Assembly (NCBI RefSeq): GCF_900188315.1
Contig: NZ_LT897781.1
Coordinates: 930,001 to 994,000, forward strand
From: Marinobacter sp. es.042
GTDB taxonomy: Bacteria; Pseudomonadota; Gammaproteobacteria; Pseudomonadales; Oleiphilaceae
Length of the DNA stretch: 64,000 nt
Reading direction: 5' to 3'
Shown piece by piece: positions 48,162-58,601 of the stretch; within the stretch, counting starts at the first letter, position 1; each line of letters opens with the position of its first letter. Both the position numbers and the translations under genes were made by a program. The notes beneath the pieces are model-generated. The model had not been told where the DNA came from and did not search any database. It saw nothing but the letters and a program-made list of their open reading frames with translations.

Positions 48162-49223
48162 ATGACATACGCTGAAGACCGTATCCTTGTTCAAGAGCAC
48201 CTCGCGCATGCTGCCGAGCCCAAGCCGCTCAGCGCGGACGAAAAGTCCGAGCTGGAGGCTCGTATAAAATCGGCTCTGAAGAAGCAGGATGCGGTGCTTG
48301 TGGCCCACTATTACACCGATCCCGATATCCAGCGTCTTGCTGAGGAAACCGGTGGCTGTGTTGCGGATTCTCTCGAGATGGCTCGGTTTGGCAACCAACA
48401 CCCGGCCTCCACCATCGTGGTTGCCGGCGTGAGGTTCATGGGCGAAACTGCCAAGATCCTGAATCCGGAAAAGCGTGTTCTGATGCCAACGCTTGAAGCA
48501 ACCTGCTCTCTGGATGTTGGCTGTCCTGCGGATGAGTTCGCCGAGTTTTGCGACCAGCACCCGGATCGCACGGTGGTGGTTTATGCCAATACATCCGCTG
48601 CAGTGAAAGCGAGGGCAGACTGGGTGGTTACCTCAAGCTGTGCCCAGGCAATTGTTGAAGATCTGGACACCCGCGGCGAAAAAATCCTCTGGGCGCCGGA
48701 CAAGCACCTGGGACACTACGTCCAGAAAACCACGGGTGCTGATATGTTGCTCTGGGATGGTTCCTGCATCGTTCATGAGGAATTCAAATCCCGCGGGCTG
48801 GAAGATCTGAAGGCCCTTTATCCGGACGCGGCGGTACTGGTCCACCCGGAATCGCCCGATGCCGTGGTTGAGATGGCGGATGTTGTGGGTTCAACCTCGC
48901 AGCTGATTCATGCTGTCCAGACCATGCCCAACGAAAAGTTCATCGTTGCCACTGACAACGGCATTTTCTACAAGATGCAGCAACTGGCTCCGAACAAAAC
49001 GCTGATTGAAGCGCCCACTGCAGGCAATGGGGCTACCTGCCGTAGCTGCGCCCATTGCCCCTGGATGGCAATGAACGGCCTTCAGAATCTGCTACAGGAA
49101 CTGGAGCGGGGCGATCAGGAAGTGTTCGTGGACCCGGAGCTGAGAGAGAAAGCACTGCAGCCTCTGCAGCGCATGTTGGATTTTACCGCTAACATGAATC
49201 TCAAGGCTGCTGGCAACGCCTGA
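48162..49223 (+). CDS. nadA: Quinolinate synthase
   Basis: [4Fe-4S] enzyme that condenses iminoaspartate with dihydroxyacetone phosphate to quinolinate in NAD synthesis. 353 residues from [10 protein letters not shown]. Cluster Cys residues lie in [13 protein letters not shown], in [11 protein letters not shown] and in the C-terminal [23 protein letters not shown] is the substrate-binding N-terminal block. Its TGA is directly followed by the reversed stop of bepA with no bases between. Confidence 0.96.
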   Translation: MTYAEDRILVQEHLAHAAEPKPLSADEKSELEARIKSALKKQDAVLVAHYYTDPDIQRLAEETGGCVADSLEMARFGNQHPASTIVVAGVRFMGETAKILNPEKRVLMPTLEATCSLDVGCPADEFAEFCDQHPDRTVVVYANTSAAVKARADWVVTSSCAQAIVEDLDTRGEKILWAPDKHLGHYVQKTTGADMLLWDGSCIVHEEFKSRGLEDLKALYPDAAVLVHPESPDAVVEMADVVGSTSQLIHAVQTMPNEKFIVATDNGIFYKMQQLAPNKTLIEAPTAGNGATCRSCAHCPWMAMNGLQNLLQELERGDQEVFVDPELREKALQPLQRMLDFTANMNLKAAGNA

Positions 49224-50696
49224 TCAACTGTTAGCCCGGGCGTGCAGGCGGCTGGTGATTTCTGCCAGCCGCTCGGTCACAATCTGCCTTTGTGGCGCGC
49301 CGGCCGGCAACTTCTCCTGCGCCTGCCTTAGCTGACGCTGGGCAGACTCCAGATCGCCCATCAGAACATCGTATTCCGCCCGGGCACGATGCACGCCTAC
49401 AATATTCCTTGCCATGCCCTCCGCCTCGGCCAGTTTCAGCCAGAGATGCTCCTGTCCCGGTAGTTTACGGGTCAGCTGTTTCAGGTACTCCGCCGCAGCG
49501 GCGCCATTACCATCGGCTATTTCCGTGAGGGCGAGGGTGTGGGTGATTGGATAGTTCCCCGGATTTCTCGCGAGAGCGTCTTTCAGAATGGATCGAGCCT
49601 CGTCCACACGATCTTGTGCAAGCCTGACCTCTGCGAGGGTTACCTGGAAGGTGATTCGGCCCGGATTCCCGGCCAGCAGATCGTTCAGTATATCCGCAGC
49701 CTTCTCGTATTGCCGGCTCTCGAGGTAGGCCACGGACAAGCCATACCGGATGGCATCGTTTTTCTGGGCATCCGGCCGATCGAGGTAGGCTTCAAAGGTT
49801 TCGACGGCTACGTCGGGCGAGGGCGCGTAATGCACCTGCAGCCGGCTGCGCATCAGATGGTATTCCTGCCCGTCCCGGATGTTTTCGTCTGGATACTGTT
49901 CGGCACGATTCCGGGTGTCGGCCACGCGGCTCTGGGTTAACGGGTGCGTAGACAGATACTCTGGCAGTCGATTTCCCTGCATGCGGTTCTGGCGCATCAT
50001 GATTTCAAACATTTCCGGCATGCCACGAGGGTCCATCCCGGCGCTGGCCAGAATGTCCAGCCCGACCCGGTCGGCTTCCTGTTCATGGGAGCGGCTGTAG
50101 GCGAGCATGTTCTGGGCCGCCAGGGCCTGGGTTCCGGCAATGGCGGCAAAACCGATATCAGACTGAGTGACCGCCGACAGAACAATGCCGGCAATCATAC
50201 CGGCGAGTGTGAGCGGAGCGCTGGTTTCCTGCTGCGCCATGCGCCGTGCAAAATGCCGCTGGCTAAGATGCGCAAGCTCGTGGGCCAGAACAGAAGCAAA
50301 CTGTTGCTCGGTTGCAGCATTCAGGAACAGGCCACCGTTGACGCCCACAATGCCGCCGGGCACCGCAAATGCGTTGATAGCAGGACTGTCAATCAGTGCC
50401 AGGGTCAGGTTCCGGTCCTGGAGTGGAGCCGATGGAACAAGGCGATAGGTAATGGCACTCAAATAGTCAAAAACCAGGGGATCGCTGATTCGCGGCGCAG
50501 ACCGTCGGATAGATACCATAACCTGCTGGCCGATATCTGACTCCTGCTGGCCCGCGATCAGGCCTCCACCGGCACCGCCAATGCTTGGCAGCCTGCTCTC
50601 CTGGGCGTGACCCTGCATTGAAACAGGCAACAGAGCGAGCAGAGCTGCGATGGCCAGTGCAGGTAGCGTTTGAAATCTGGGTCGGATAGCAATCAT
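49224..50696 (-). CDS. bepA: BepA-like periplasmic M48 metalloprotease with TPRs
   Basis: 490 residues. Signal peptide (about 1-31), M48 peptidase domain with zinc motif HELAH (139-143) and the third zinc ligand in SHEQEADRVGLDIL, then C-terminal TPR repeats (about 300-470). Orthologues (YfgC/BepA) assist or degrade stalled BAM substrates such as LptD. Convergent with nadA; bamC lies 3 kb downstream. Confidence 0.93.
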   Translation of the reverse strand: MIAIRPRFQTLPALAIAALLALLPVSMQGHAQESRLPSIGGAGGGLIAGQQESDIGQQVMVSIRRSAPRISDPLVFDYLSAITYRLVPSAPLQDRNLTLALIDSPAINAFAVPGGIVGVNGGLFLNAATEQQFASVLAHELAHLSQRHFARRMAQQETSAPLTLAGMIAGIVLSAVTQSDIGFAAIAGTQALAAQNMLAYSRSHEQEADRVGLDILASAGMDPRGMPEMFEIMMRQNRMQGNRLPEYLSTHPLTQSRVADTRNRAEQYPDENIRDGQEYHLMRSRLQVHYAPSPDVAVETFEAYLDRPDAQKNDAIRYGLSVAYLESRQYEKAADILNDLLAGNPGRITFQVTLAEVRLAQDRVDEARSILKDALARNPGNYPITHTLALTEIADGNGAAAAEYLKQLTRKLPGQEHLWLKLAEAEGMARNIVGVHRARAEYDVLMGDLESAQRQLRQAQEKLPAGAPQRQIVTERLAEITSRLHARANS

Positions 50697-50859
50697 GTAG
50701 AGCCGGGTGCCTGTGTTCTGAATCGCCGCTTTGACAGCGTTTTACGATAAAAAGTTCTGATCCACTGGTTAAAGAGGATTGTGATGCAATACATTATCAC
50801 TGTCGGCATAATGCCTGCTTGTTAAATCCGCTTATAATTTGTGATGGTGTATCGCTAGT

Positions 50860-51087
50860 ATGGTTGATCGAACGCTTGATGCCTCCGGGTTGCGCTGCCC
50901 GATGCCGCTGCTGAAAACAAAACTTGAGCTCAACAGCATGGCGCCCGGTGAAGAACTCGAGGTGATCGCCACAGACGCAGGTTCCGCCCGGGATATTCCG
51001 GCGTTTCTGCAGATGTCTGATCACAAGTTGATGAGCAGTTCTGAAACCGCCGGGCAGTTCCGGTTTGTGATAAAGTGCGGCGGTTAA
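50860..51087 (+). CDS. tusA: TusA/SirA family sulfur carrier protein
   Basis: 75 residues. MVDRTLDASGLRCPMPLLKTK holds the conserved Cys13-Pro-x-Pro that carries persulfide sulfur for tRNA thiolation or molybdenum cofactor. A TATAAT lies at 50833-50838, but no clear -35 pairs with it. Divergent from bepA and followed by a PerM-family gene 16 bases on. Confidence 0.93.
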   Translation: MVDRTLDASGLRCPMPLLKTKLELNSMAPGEELEVIATDAGSARDIPAFLQMSDHKLMSSSETAGQFRFVIKCGG

Positions 51088-51103
51088 GGTTTCGGAGCTG
51101 TAA

Positions 51104-52183
51104 ATGATCAGGACATTACGCGGTCTCGCGCACAAATATTTTTCGGATGAAGAAGCGGTCATCCTGTTCCTGATACTGGTAACAGGAACCATCTTTGTTA
51201 TCTGGTTCGGTGCAATGCTAGCACCAGCCATCGCCTCGCTGATTGTCGCCTTTATTCTGCAGGGCCTGGTCACCAAGCTCAACAAGCTAGGCGTGCCGGA
51301 GACGGTTTCGATCATTGGCGTATTCCTGGTTTTTCTCGGCGTACTGGTCGGCTTCCTGTTTGGCCTGCTTCCGCTGATCTGGACGCAGCTGAGCAACCTG
51401 GCCGGCGAGGCACCGCGAATCATCCGCGAGCTGCAATCCTATCTTGAGCTGCTGCCGCAACAATATCCCCACCTGATCTCCGGGGAGGCTGTCAGCACCG
51501 TTTACAGCCAGGTGAGTACCGAAGTAGGGCACATGACCCAATGGCTGGTGTCATTCTCCCTATCCAGCATCCCGGACCTCGTGGCGCTCCTGATCTACAT
51601 GGTACTTGTACCTATTCTGGTGTTCTTCTTCCTGAAGGACCGGGCGGTGCTGCTCAACTCCATTGCCAGGCTTCTGCCACCCCAGCGCCCGATGATGCTG
51701 CAGATCTGGCACGAGGTGAACCTCCAGTGCGCCAACTACGTGCGCGGCAAAGCCGTCGAGATCCTGATTGTAGGAGGCGCCACCTACATTGCCTTCAAGC
51801 TGCTGGGCATGCCTTACGCTGCGCTGCTCTCACTGTTGGTGGGGCTGAGTGTGGTGATTCCCTACATTGGCGCTGCCGTCGTTACGATCCCTGTTGCGGT
51901 GATTGCCCTGTTCGCTTTCGGCTGGAGCAGTCAGTTCATCTGGGTGATGGTCATCTATGGTGTCATTCAGGGGCTTGACGGCAATGTTCTGGTGCCCATT
52001 CTGTTCTCGGAGGTTAACAACCTGCACCCGGTTGCGATTATCGTCGCGGTGCTGTTCTTCGGGGGAATCTGGGGCTTGTGGGGTGTTTTCTTCGCAATTC
52101 CACTGGCTACCATGCTCAAGGCGGTGTTTGCTGCCTGGCCGGTGAAGGAGTCGGCGCCGCCGGCGGAACCCGGAGACGCCTGA
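51104..52183 (+). CDS. AI-2E family (PerM-type) membrane protein
   Basis: 359 residues with about seven or eight TM helices (for example 25-75, 145-175, 205-270, 300-335). Family segments include IYMVLVPILVFFFLKDR, VGLSVVIPYIGAAVVTIPV and IQGLDGNVLVPILFSEVNNLHPV. Some relatives export autoinducer-2, others act as Na+/H+ antiporters or permeases; substrate cannot be given. Good GGAG ribosome-binding site. Convergent with bcp. Confidence 0.9.
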   Translation: MIRTLRGLAHKYFSDEEAVILFLILVTGTIFVIWFGAMLAPAIASLIVAFILQGLVTKLNKLGVPETVSIIGVFLVFLGVLVGFLFGLLPLIWTQLSNLAGEAPRIIRELQSYLELLPQQYPHLISGEAVSTVYSQVSTEVGHMTQWLVSFSLSSIPDLVALLIYMVLVPILVFFFLKDRAVLLNSIARLLPPQRPMMLQIWHEVNLQCANYVRGKAVEILIVGGATYIAFKLLGMPYAALLSLLVGLSVVIPYIGAAVVTIPVAVIALFAFGWSSQFIWVMVIYGVIQGLDGNVLVPILFSEVNNLHPVAIIVAVLFFGGIWGLWGVFFAIPLATMLKAVFAAWPVKESAPPAEPGDA

Positions 52184-52190
52184 CAGGCGC

Positions 52191-52658
52191 TTAAAGCGCC
52201 TTGGCTGCCTCTAGAACCTCGTCGGCGTGGCCTTTCACTTTTACACCGCGCCATTCAGCCCGCAGCACGCCATCCTTGTCGATCAGGAAGGTGCTGCGGT
52301 CAACGCCCATGTACTCCTTCCCGTAAAGCTTTTTCAGCTTGATCACGTCGAAGAGGGAGCACAGGGCCTCGTCCTTGTCTGAAATCAGGTGAAAGGGAAA
52401 CTCATGCTTGGCCCGGAAATTCTCATGGGCTTTCAGGCCGTCCCTGGATACCCCGAAAATAACCGTATCCAGCTCTTCAAACTGTTTCATACGGTCGCGG
52501 AAGTCCTGGCCTTCAGTGGTGCAGCCGGGGGTGTTGTCCTTCGGATAGAAATAAATAACAACATTCTGACCCTTCAGATCGTCCAGTCGGATGGTCTGGT
52601 CTCCGGTCGCTGCCGCTTCAAAATCCGGAACGGGTTTGTTTAACTCAACGGATGGCAT
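52191..52658 (-). CDS. bcp: Thiol peroxidase of the Bcp/PrxQ family
   Basis: 155-residue AhpC/TSA-fold peroxidase reducing peroxides. Peroxidatic Cys46 lies in DNTPGCTTEGQDF. The usual second Cys five residues later (CTxxxC, resolving in E. coli Bcp) is replaced by Gln51; the only other Cys is Cys100 in DEALCSLFDV. It is therefore probably a 1-Cys type or uses an external thiol. AAAGGAG site before the ATG. Divergent from dapA. Confidence 0.94.
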   Translation of the reverse strand: MPSVELNKPVPDFEAAATGDQTIRLDDLKGQNVVIYFYPKDNTPGCTTEGQDFRDRMKQFEELDTVIFGVSRDGLKAHENFRAKHEFPFHLISDKDEALCSLFDVIKLKKLYGKEYMGVDRSTFLIDKDGVLRAEWRGVKVKGHADEVLEAAKAL

Positions 52659-52732
52659 GACATCTCCTTTAATTCCCTTGTGTCAGTTCGTGCCCAACAT
52701 TACCATATCGGTTTTATTCGGACGGAGCTTTT

Positions 52733-53611
52733 ATGATTACGGGTAGCCTTGTCGCACTGGTCACACCCATGCATCCAAACGGTGACATCCACTGGGAGGA
52801 TCTGGACAAGCTGGTAGACTTTCATATCGAAAACGGCACGCACGGCATCGTTGCCGTGGGCACCACCGGCGAATCCGCAACGCTCGACCCGGAAGAGCAT
52901 TGTCAGACCATTGGCCACATCATCAAACGCGTGAATGGTCGCATCCCGGTTATTGCGGGCACCGGCGGCAACAGCACCCGTGAGGCCATTGAACTGACGG
53001 CCGAGGCCCATAAGCTTGGCGCAGATGCCTGCCTGCTCGTTGTTCCTTACTACAACAAGCCTACCCAGGAAGGCCTGTATCAGCACTTCAAGGCGATTGC
53101 CGAAGCCGTCCCCGGCATGAACCAGATGCTGTACAACGTGCCCGGCAGGACAGCGTGCGACATGCTGAACGAGACCGTGCTCCGGCTCGCCGATATTCCG
53201 AATATCGTGGGCATCAAAGACGCCACCGGTAACATCCCCCGGGGTGCCGAACTGATCGAAGCGTTGGACGGCCGTCTGGCTGTCTACTCAGGTGATGACG
53301 CCACCGCAGCGGAACTGATGCTGGCCGGCGCCAAGGGCAACGTGTCCGTCACCGCGAACGTTGCCCCGAAGGCAATGTCCCAGCTGTGCGAAGCGGCTGT
53401 TGCCGGAAATCGTGAAGAAACCGAGCGTCTGAACGAACTGCTAATGCCCCTCAACCGGAAGCTGTTCCTCGAAGCGAATCCTATCCCGGTGAAGTGGGCG
53501 CTCCATCGTATGGGGATGATTGGGGAAGGCATCCGCCTGCCGCTGACCGTGCTCAGCGAAAAGTTCCATGGCGAAGTGGAAGATGCCCTCAAGGCCTCAG
53601 GTGTACTCTGA
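52733..53611 (+). CDS. dapA: 4-hydroxy-tetrahydrodipicolinate synthase
   Basis: Condenses pyruvate and aspartate semialdehyde for lysine and diaminopimelate. 292 residues, TIM barrel. Schiff-base Lys162 in VGIKDATGN, Tyr134 in YNVPGRT, and the GTTGESATL pyruvate loop are intact. Immediately followed by bamC, the usual dapA-bamC order. Confidence 0.97.
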   Translation: MITGSLVALVTPMHPNGDIHWEDLDKLVDFHIENGTHGIVAVGTTGESATLDPEEHCQTIGHIIKRVNGRIPVIAGTGGNSTREAIELTAEAHKLGADACLLVVPYYNKPTQEGLYQHFKAIAEAVPGMNQMLYNVPGRTACDMLNETVLRLADIPNIVGIKDATGNIPRGAELIEALDGRLAVYSGDDATAAELMLAGAKGNVSVTANVAPKAMSQLCEAAVAGNREETERLNELLMPLNRKLFLEANPIPVKWALHRMGMIGEGIRLPLTVLSEKFHGEVEDALKASGVL

Positions 53612-53646
53612 GTTTGTTTAAATCATCACAGCCCCGGAGTAACCTG

Positions 53647-54744
53647 ATGCAGGTTCTAAAAGGAACCGGTAATACCCTGAATTTTAAGCCCGTTGTTGTC
53701 GCATCCGGGCTGTTGCTTCTGGCAGCAGCCTCGGGCTGCAGTCTGGTTGAAGACCGCTCCGAACGCTATGTGAATGCCACGGAAGGAAAACCATTGGAAT
53801 TGCCGGAGACCGCCGACGATTCCCGTTTCAGCCAGACCATGCCCATCCGTGATGTTCAGCCGGCCGATGCCAGCAAAATGTATCCGTCCGATATTCCGCG
53901 TCCGCCGGACATGACATCGGACATTCTTGATGAAAACTACGTTATCGAAGAGCTGGATGGTCGGCTCTGGCTGCTCGTCAACGACGTGCCAGGCAGAATC
54001 TGGCCTGCGGTAAACAGCTACCTGTCCGAGCGGGGTCTAGGCGTCGGGTTCGACAGTCCCCAGCTGGGCATCCTGCAGACCGAACTTGCCAATTTCAGCA
54101 AGCGTGCCCGAAACCTTGTTGAGCTGTCGGATAACCCATCTGCCGGCGAACAGAAAGTCGTTCTTCAAGTTCGGATGGCTCCCGGTGTGCGACGCAAGAC
54201 CACAGAGGTGCAGGTACGCCGGCTTGATGTTGAAGATCAGCCGGATGAGCTGATCCCCTGGACTGGCGTTTCTGATCCCTCCGAGCAGGCTCTGGAATTG
54301 CAGAGACGCCTACTGTCCGATCTGGGTGACTTTCTCAGGGCGCGTGAAGAAACCAAGTCCTTTTCCCGGGCGGCATCCGGAATGGTCAGCGATCCGCTGG
54401 TTCGCCTGATCTCTGAAAACGACGAAGCCGTCGCGATCCGCATGGAGCTTGATTATGGTCGTTCCTGGGCGGAAGTAAGCCGGGCGCTTACGGATTCCGG
54501 CATTCCTGTTGTCGATCTGAACCGCAGTGAAGGCTGGTTCCATGTCGATTTCCGCACCGAAGACGAGCGGGATCCGGGCTGGTTCAGCTGGTTCAGCGAC
54601 AAGGACGCACCCCAGCATACCCACACAGTCAGCCTCAGCCAGCAGAGCGACGCCATTGTCATCTCTGCCGAGGACGTTCCGGGTTACACTGGCAGCCGGA
54701 CGACGCCGGATCTGCTCGAGCAACTGTTCGATTACCTATACTGA
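53647..54744 (+). CDS. bamC: Outer-membrane assembly lipoprotein BamC
   Basis: 365 residues from [10 protein letters not shown]. Lipobox AASGC with Cys31; the N-terminal unstructured region that contacts BamD ([16 protein letters not shown]) is present, followed by two helix-grip domains (about 95-225 and 255-365). The frame is open upstream to 53494 inside dapA, but the lipoprotein signal sets the start. Component of the BAM complex at the outer membrane. Confidence 0.93.
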   Translation: MQVLKGTGNTLNFKPVVVASGLLLLAAASGCSLVEDRSERYVNATEGKPLELPETADDSRFSQTMPIRDVQPADASKMYPSDIPRPPDMTSDILDENYVIEELDGRLWLLVNDVPGRIWPAVNSYLSERGLGVGFDSPQLGILQTELANFSKRARNLVELSDNPSAGEQKVVLQVRMAPGVRRKTTEVQVRRLDVEDQPDELIPWTGVSDPSEQALELQRRLLSDLGDFLRAREETKSFSRAASGMVSDPLVRLISENDEAVAIRMELDYGRSWAEVSRALTDSGIPVVDLNRSEGWFHVDFRTEDERDPGWFSWFSDKDAPQHTHTVSLSQQSDAIVISAEDVPGYTGSRTTPDLLEQLFDYLY

Positions 54745-54788
54745 TTCAGAAAGAGGCCGCTGTAGGCGGCCGCTCTTCGGAGACCCCA

Positions 54789-55502
54789 ATGGAAAAACGC
54801 GAAGAACTCTACGCCGGCAAGGCAAAATCCGTCTACCGTACCGACAACCCCGAACGTTTCGTGTTGGTATTCCGCGACGACACATCCGCCTTCGATGGTG
54901 AGAAAAAGGAACAGCTCAATCGCAAGGGCATGGTGAACAACAAGTTCAATGCGTTCATCATGGAGAAGCTGGAAGCGGCGGGTGTGCCGACTCATTTTGA
55001 AGGGTTGCTGTCGTCCACCGAATCTCTCGTCAAGAAGCTGGACATGATTCCGGTTGAATGCGTGGTTCGCAATGTTTCCGCCGGCAGTCTATGCCGCCGT
55101 CTTGGCGTGGCGGAGGGGCAGGAATTGAATCCGCCCACCTACGAACTGTTTCTCAAGAACGACGCACTGCACGATCCGATGGTCAACGAATCCCTGGCCG
55201 TCAGCTTTGGCTGGGCCGCAGCGGATGAGCTGGAGCAGATGAAATCGTTGACCTACCAGGTTAACGACGTGCTCAAGGCCCTGTTTGATGAGGCCGGCAT
55301 GCTGCTTGTGGACTACAAGCTGGAGTTTGGTCGCTGCGATGGCAAGATCGTTCTGGGTGACGAATTCAGTCCGGACGGTTGCCGGATCTGGGACAAGGAA
55401 ACCCGCAAGAAAATGGATAAGGATCGTTTCCGCCAGGGGCTAGGCGAAGTGATCGAAACGTACGAAGAAGTCGGGCGCCGTCTGGGAATCCAGTTCGACT
55501 GA
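54789..55502 (+). CDS. purC: Phosphoribosylaminoimidazole-succinocarboxamide synthase
   Basis: SAICAR synthetase in purine synthesis, 237 residues. Signature blocks are [43 protein letters not shown] and [14 protein letters not shown]. Follows bamC by 44 bases as in Pseudomonas. Confidence 0.97.
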   Translation: MEKREELYAGKAKSVYRTDNPERFVLVFRDDTSAFDGEKKEQLNRKGMVNNKFNAFIMEKLEAAGVPTHFEGLLSSTESLVKKLDMIPVECVVRNVSAGSLCRRLGVAEGQELNPPTYELFLKNDALHDPMVNESLAVSFGWAAADELEQMKSLTYQVNDVLKALFDEAGMLLVDYKLEFGRCDGKIVLGDEFSPDGCRIWDKETRKKMDKDRFRQGLGEVIETYEEVGRRLGIQFD

Positions 55503-55534
55503 CTGAAACTGACAACAAATTCAAAAGGTGTGTC

Positions 55535-56266
55535 ATGCGTAAACTGATGCTTGCTGTAGGTGGTTCACTGTTTCTGGTGGCGCCTGTGTCACAGGCAGAT
55601 GTGGTTGGTCTCGGAGCCAGCGTAAGTTACTGGGACTCCGATCTGTCCGGCCAGGCCGCCACCAATAGCGACGTTGTGGATGTCGAGAACGATCTGAATC
55701 TCGACAGCGATACCAACGCCAATGCCTCCCTATACCTTGAGCATCCGGTGCCGCTGCTGCCCAACATCCGGTTGAACTACACCCTGGTTGAACAGAGTGG
55801 GCGGGGCAATGTAGGTCTTGCTGGCTTCGACGGCGTTACCGGTGAAGTGCAGTCAGATCTGGATCTGGAACAGTTGGACCTGACACTGTATTACGAAGTG
55901 CTTGATAACTGGATAAACCTGGATCTTGGTCTGACCGCTCGCGATTTTTCCGGCGAGCTAATTGTCAGAGAGCAACCTATCGGCGTTCCAGCGAGCCAAA
56001 CCTCGGTCGACGCCGTTATCCCGATGGGCTATCTGGCAGCGCGTTTCGACCTGCCACTGACTGGCGTATCCGTGGGCGCGGAAGGCAATTTCATCAGCTT
56101 CGACGGCGACTCGCTGCACGATTTCAATGCCTACGGCCAGTACGAGATCTCGCTTATCCAGTTCCGTGCCGGCTACCGTCAAATGTCCATTGATTATGAA
56201 GACGGAAATGACCGTCTGGATGTCGAGGTTGGCGGGCCGTTTGTGAGTGCTGGCGTGTCCTTCTGA
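55535..56266 (+). CDS. Outer-membrane beta-barrel protein (TIGR04219-like)
   Basis: 243 residues. Signal peptide [21 protein letters not shown], then alternating hydrophobic strands ending in Phe ([11 protein letters not shown]), typical of an outer-membrane barrel. Acidic loops such as [20 protein letters not shown] may face outward. It resembles the uncharacterised TIGR04219 outer-membrane family of marine gammaproteobacteria. Function unknown. Confidence 0.8.
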   Translation: MRKLMLAVGGSLFLVAPVSQADVVGLGASVSYWDSDLSGQAATNSDVVDVENDLNLDSDTNANASLYLEHPVPLLPNIRLNYTLVEQSGRGNVGLAGFDGVTGEVQSDLDLEQLDLTLYYEVLDNWINLDLGLTARDFSGELIVREQPIGVPASQTSVDAVIPMGYLAARFDLPLTGVSVGAEGNFISFDGDSLHDFNAYGQYEISLIQFRAGYRQMSIDYEDGNDRLDVEVGGPFVSAGVSF

Positions 56267-56294
56267 GGCCGGCATTCGTTCCGAGGAGAGAAAC

Positions 56295-57302
56295 GTGAAG
56301 ATTCTTGTTACCGGTACAGCCGGTTTTATTGGTTCACACCTGGCGCATCGGCTGCTTGACCGGGGCGATGAGGTCATTGGCGTTGATAACGTCAACGACT
56401 ACTACGATGTGAACTTGAAGGAAGCCAGGCTGAAACGCCTGACCGACAAGGCAGGTTTTACCGAAGTCCGTCAGGATGTGGCTGACAGGGCCGCCATGGA
56501 AGCGCTTTTCGCCGAGCACAAACCGGAGCGGGTGGTGCATCTGGCGGCTCAGGCGGGAGTGCGGTATTCCATCGAGAACCCCCACGCCTACGTCGACGCC
56601 AACCTCGTTGGCTTCATGAACATCCTTGAAGGTTGCCGGCACAACAAGGTAAAGCACCTTGTGTATGCCTCCAGCAGTTCGGTTTATGGCGCCAATGAAG
56701 CCATGCCGTTCTCCGTGCACGACAACGTGGATCATCCCCTGAGTCTCTACGCGGCCTCCAAGAAGGCTAATGAGCTCATGGCCCACACCTACAGTCACCT
56801 GTATAACCTGCCAACCACGGGCCTTCGGTTCTTCACCGTCTACGGTCCCTGGGGCCGGCCGGACATGGCGCTGTTTATCTTCACCAAGAAGATCCTCGCC
56901 GGAGAGCCGATCGACGTCTTCAATCACGGCCACCATCGTCGGGATTTCACCTACATTGATGATATCGTGGAAGGCGTGATCCGGACCCTCGACCATGTTG
57001 CTGAGCCTAACGGTTCATGGAGTGGTGAAACGCCGGACCCGGGCACCAGCAAAGCGCCTTACCGGTTGTACAACATTGGCAGCAACAATCCGGTGGAACT
57101 GTCCCGCTTTATCGAAATTATCGAGGAGCGGGTGGGCAAGAAGGCCGAAAAGAACCTGCTTCCGTTGCAGCCGGGCGACGTGCCGGCCACCTACGCCAAT
57201 GTCGATGCTTTGATTGACGATGTAGGCTACAAGCCGGCTACTCCCGTAGAAGAGGGGATTGCCAGGTTTGTGGACTGGTATCGGGACTTCTACAACGTAT
57301 GA
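56295..57302 (+). CDS. NAD-dependent epimerase, probably UDP-glucuronate 4-epimerase
   Basis: 335 residues from a GTG start with a GAGGAGAG ribosome-binding site. NAD-binding [17 protein letters not shown], catalytic SSSSVYGAN and YAASKKANE, and [17 protein letters not shown] are as in the CapI/WbpP-like UDP-glucuronate 4-epimerases. It would make UDP-galacturonate from the product of Ugd (34771). Lone gene; no glycosyltransferases nearby. Confidence 0.9.
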   Translation: MKILVTGTAGFIGSHLAHRLLDRGDEVIGVDNVNDYYDVNLKEARLKRLTDKAGFTEVRQDVADRAAMEALFAEHKPERVVHLAAQAGVRYSIENPHAYVDANLVGFMNILEGCRHNKVKHLVYASSSSVYGANEAMPFSVHDNVDHPLSLYAASKKANELMAHTYSHLYNLPTTGLRFFTVYGPWGRPDMALFIFTKKILAGEPIDVFNHGHHRRDFTYIDDIVEGVIRTLDHVAEPNGSWSGETPDPGTSKAPYRLYNIGSNNPVELSRFIEIIEERVGKKAEKNLLPLQPGDVPATYANVDALIDDVGYKPATPVEEGIARFVDWYRDFYNV

Positions 57303-57305
57303 ATC

Positions 57306-57329
57306 AAGGGCCAGCAACTGCTGGCCCTT
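57306..57329 (+). terminator. Hairpin after the epimerase gene
   Basis: AAGGGCCAGC-AACT-GCTGGCCCTT begins 4 bases after the stop. The stem is perfect but no T run follows, so its terminating strength is uncertain. Confidence 0.5.
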
Positions 57330-57363
57330 CTGGTATCTGGAACTTGGAAATGGAGCGTTATCG

Positions 57364-57909
57364 ATGATGGCCGTTTTAAGAAGATGGTTTCTGGTAGCCG
57401 GGCTGATCGGGCTCGCCGGCTGCACCAGCCTTCCTGAGGACATTGAGCCCGTCACCGGTTTTAATAGTGAGCGTTACCTGGGTACCTGGTATGAAATCGC
57501 CCGCCTGGACCATTCCTTTGAGCGAGGCCTGAGCAATGTGCGCGCCGAATACAACCGTAACGACGACGGCAGCATCGAGGTAATCAACCGAGGTTATAAC
57601 GTCGAAAAAGGAAAATGGGAGGAGGCGGACGGCCGAGCAGTGTTTGTGGAGGATGAAAGCACGGGCCACCTGAAGGTGTCTTTCTTCGGGCCTTTTTATG
57701 CGTCTTACGTAGTCTTCGAGCTCGACAAGGAAGAATACTCCTACGCTTATGTAACCGGCTACAACCGTGATTATCTGTGGTTTCTCTCACGCAGCCCGGA
57801 AGTCAGCGAGGAGGCAATCGACGTGTTCAAGGATCGGGCCAGGGCAGAGGGCTTTGATCTGGAAGAGTTGATTCTTGTGGCGCAGGATAAAAGCAGGCCA
57901 GAAAATTGA
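57364..57909 (+). CDS. blc: Outer-membrane lipoprotein of the lipocalin (Blc) family
   Basis: 181 residues. Lipobox LAGC gives lipidated Cys20. Lipocalin motif 1 is GTWYEIARLDHSFERGL, and YVTGYNRDYLWFLSR is the second conserved block. Bacterial Blc proteins bind lysophospholipids or fatty acids at the outer membrane. Two adjacent ATGs (57364, 57367) are possible starts; a TGGAG site precedes them. Confidence 0.92.
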   Translation: MMAVLRRWFLVAGLIGLAGCTSLPEDIEPVTGFNSERYLGTWYEIARLDHSFERGLSNVRAEYNRNDDGSIEVINRGYNVEKGKWEEADGRAVFVEDESTGHLKVSFFGPFYASYVVFELDKEEYSYAYVTGYNRDYLWFLSRSPEVSEEAIDVFKDRARAEGFDLEELILVAQDKSRPEN

Positions 57910-57937
57910 ATGCCCGCTTGCGCGGGCATTGTGATTT
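57909..57937 (+). terminator. Terminator after the lipocalin gene
   Basis: AATGCCCGC-TTGC-GCGGGCATT followed by GTGATTT, starting at the last base of the lipocalin stop codon. The short T tract makes it moderate. Confidence 0.65.
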
Positions 57938-57974
57938 AGGAGCAGGTTGTTCCTGAGCGGTCGCTAACCATTGC

Positions 57975-58310
57975 TCAATCGTACCTGTGTGAGAACTCCA
58001 CGTTGGTGCCGTCTTCCCGCGTCAGCATTCGGGCATAGATCTCCCGGGGGCCGATCCCGTCATCAACGAAGCCCTGGACGCGTACGCGTTCTCCCGCGTT
58101 AACGGGTACCCAGTTGGGGCCCACGTAAACCCTTACCGAACCGGTATCATCAGCCAGCCGGAACTCATCTTCATCGAGAATTCTTTCGACTACACCCTCA
58201 ACAGAGACCATGGAACCACGTTTCAGGTCAGCCAGCGGTGTCAAAGAGCCCGCATTGGCGGAGGAAACAGAAACCAGGGCCACTATCACTGCAAATGCAA
58301 ACACTTTCAT
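57975..58310 (-). CDS. Periplasmic OB-fold protein (YgiW/BOF-like)
   Basis: 111 residues from MKVFAFAVIVALVSVSSANA, a clear signal peptide. The mature part (LADLKRGSMVSVEGVVERIL, FRLADDTGSVRVYVG, VNAGERVRVQGFVDD) has the bacterial OB-fold (BOF) pattern of E. coli YgiW/VisP. In E. coli ygiW is next to qseBC; here the gene lies in the same leftward group as a QseBC-like pair. It may bind a small ligand or help with envelope stress. The open frame to 58430 is ignored because the signal peptide fixes the start. Confidence 0.82.
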   Translation of the reverse strand: MKVFAFAVIVALVSVSSANAGSLTPLADLKRGSMVSVEGVVERILDEDEFRLADDTGSVRVYVGPNWVPVNAGERVRVQGFVDDGIGPREIYARMLTREDGTNVEFSHRYD

Positions 58311-58372
58311 GTGATCACCTCTATGCTTTCTAACCGGATAACTATTCTCGCTTGATCTAGCAGGAACGCGGA

Positions 58373-58510
58373 TCAGTCGAACGCCAGGATTAACAACACA
58401 AGAAAAACCATACCACTGATAACCAGCCACTTTTTGGTGACACAGATTTCGATCTCCTCGGCCAACCAGTCGCCGGTCTGCTTGAGATTCAGTTTTCTGA
58501 CGTCTTTCAT
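58373..58510 (-). CDS. 45-residue single-pass membrane protein
   Basis: MKDVRKLNLKQTGDWLAEEI then a hydrophilic turn and a C-terminal TM helix (about 29-44; LVISGMVFLVLLILAF). An excellent AAGGAG site six bases before the ATG marks the start and supports it as a real gene. It sits between the sensor kinase and the OB-fold gene on the same strand. A role in modulating the kinase or anchoring is possible but only inferred. Confidence 0.72.
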   Translation of the reverse strand: MKDVRKLNLKQTGDWLAEEIEICVTKKWLVISGMVFLVLLILAFD

Positions 58511-58601
58511 AGAATGCTCCTTTTGCTGACAGACACTCTGTTTGTGTCTGAAAACAAGATTACCGCCCAAAACTGACGGCAATCTGACGGGAAGCGAATA
58601 T

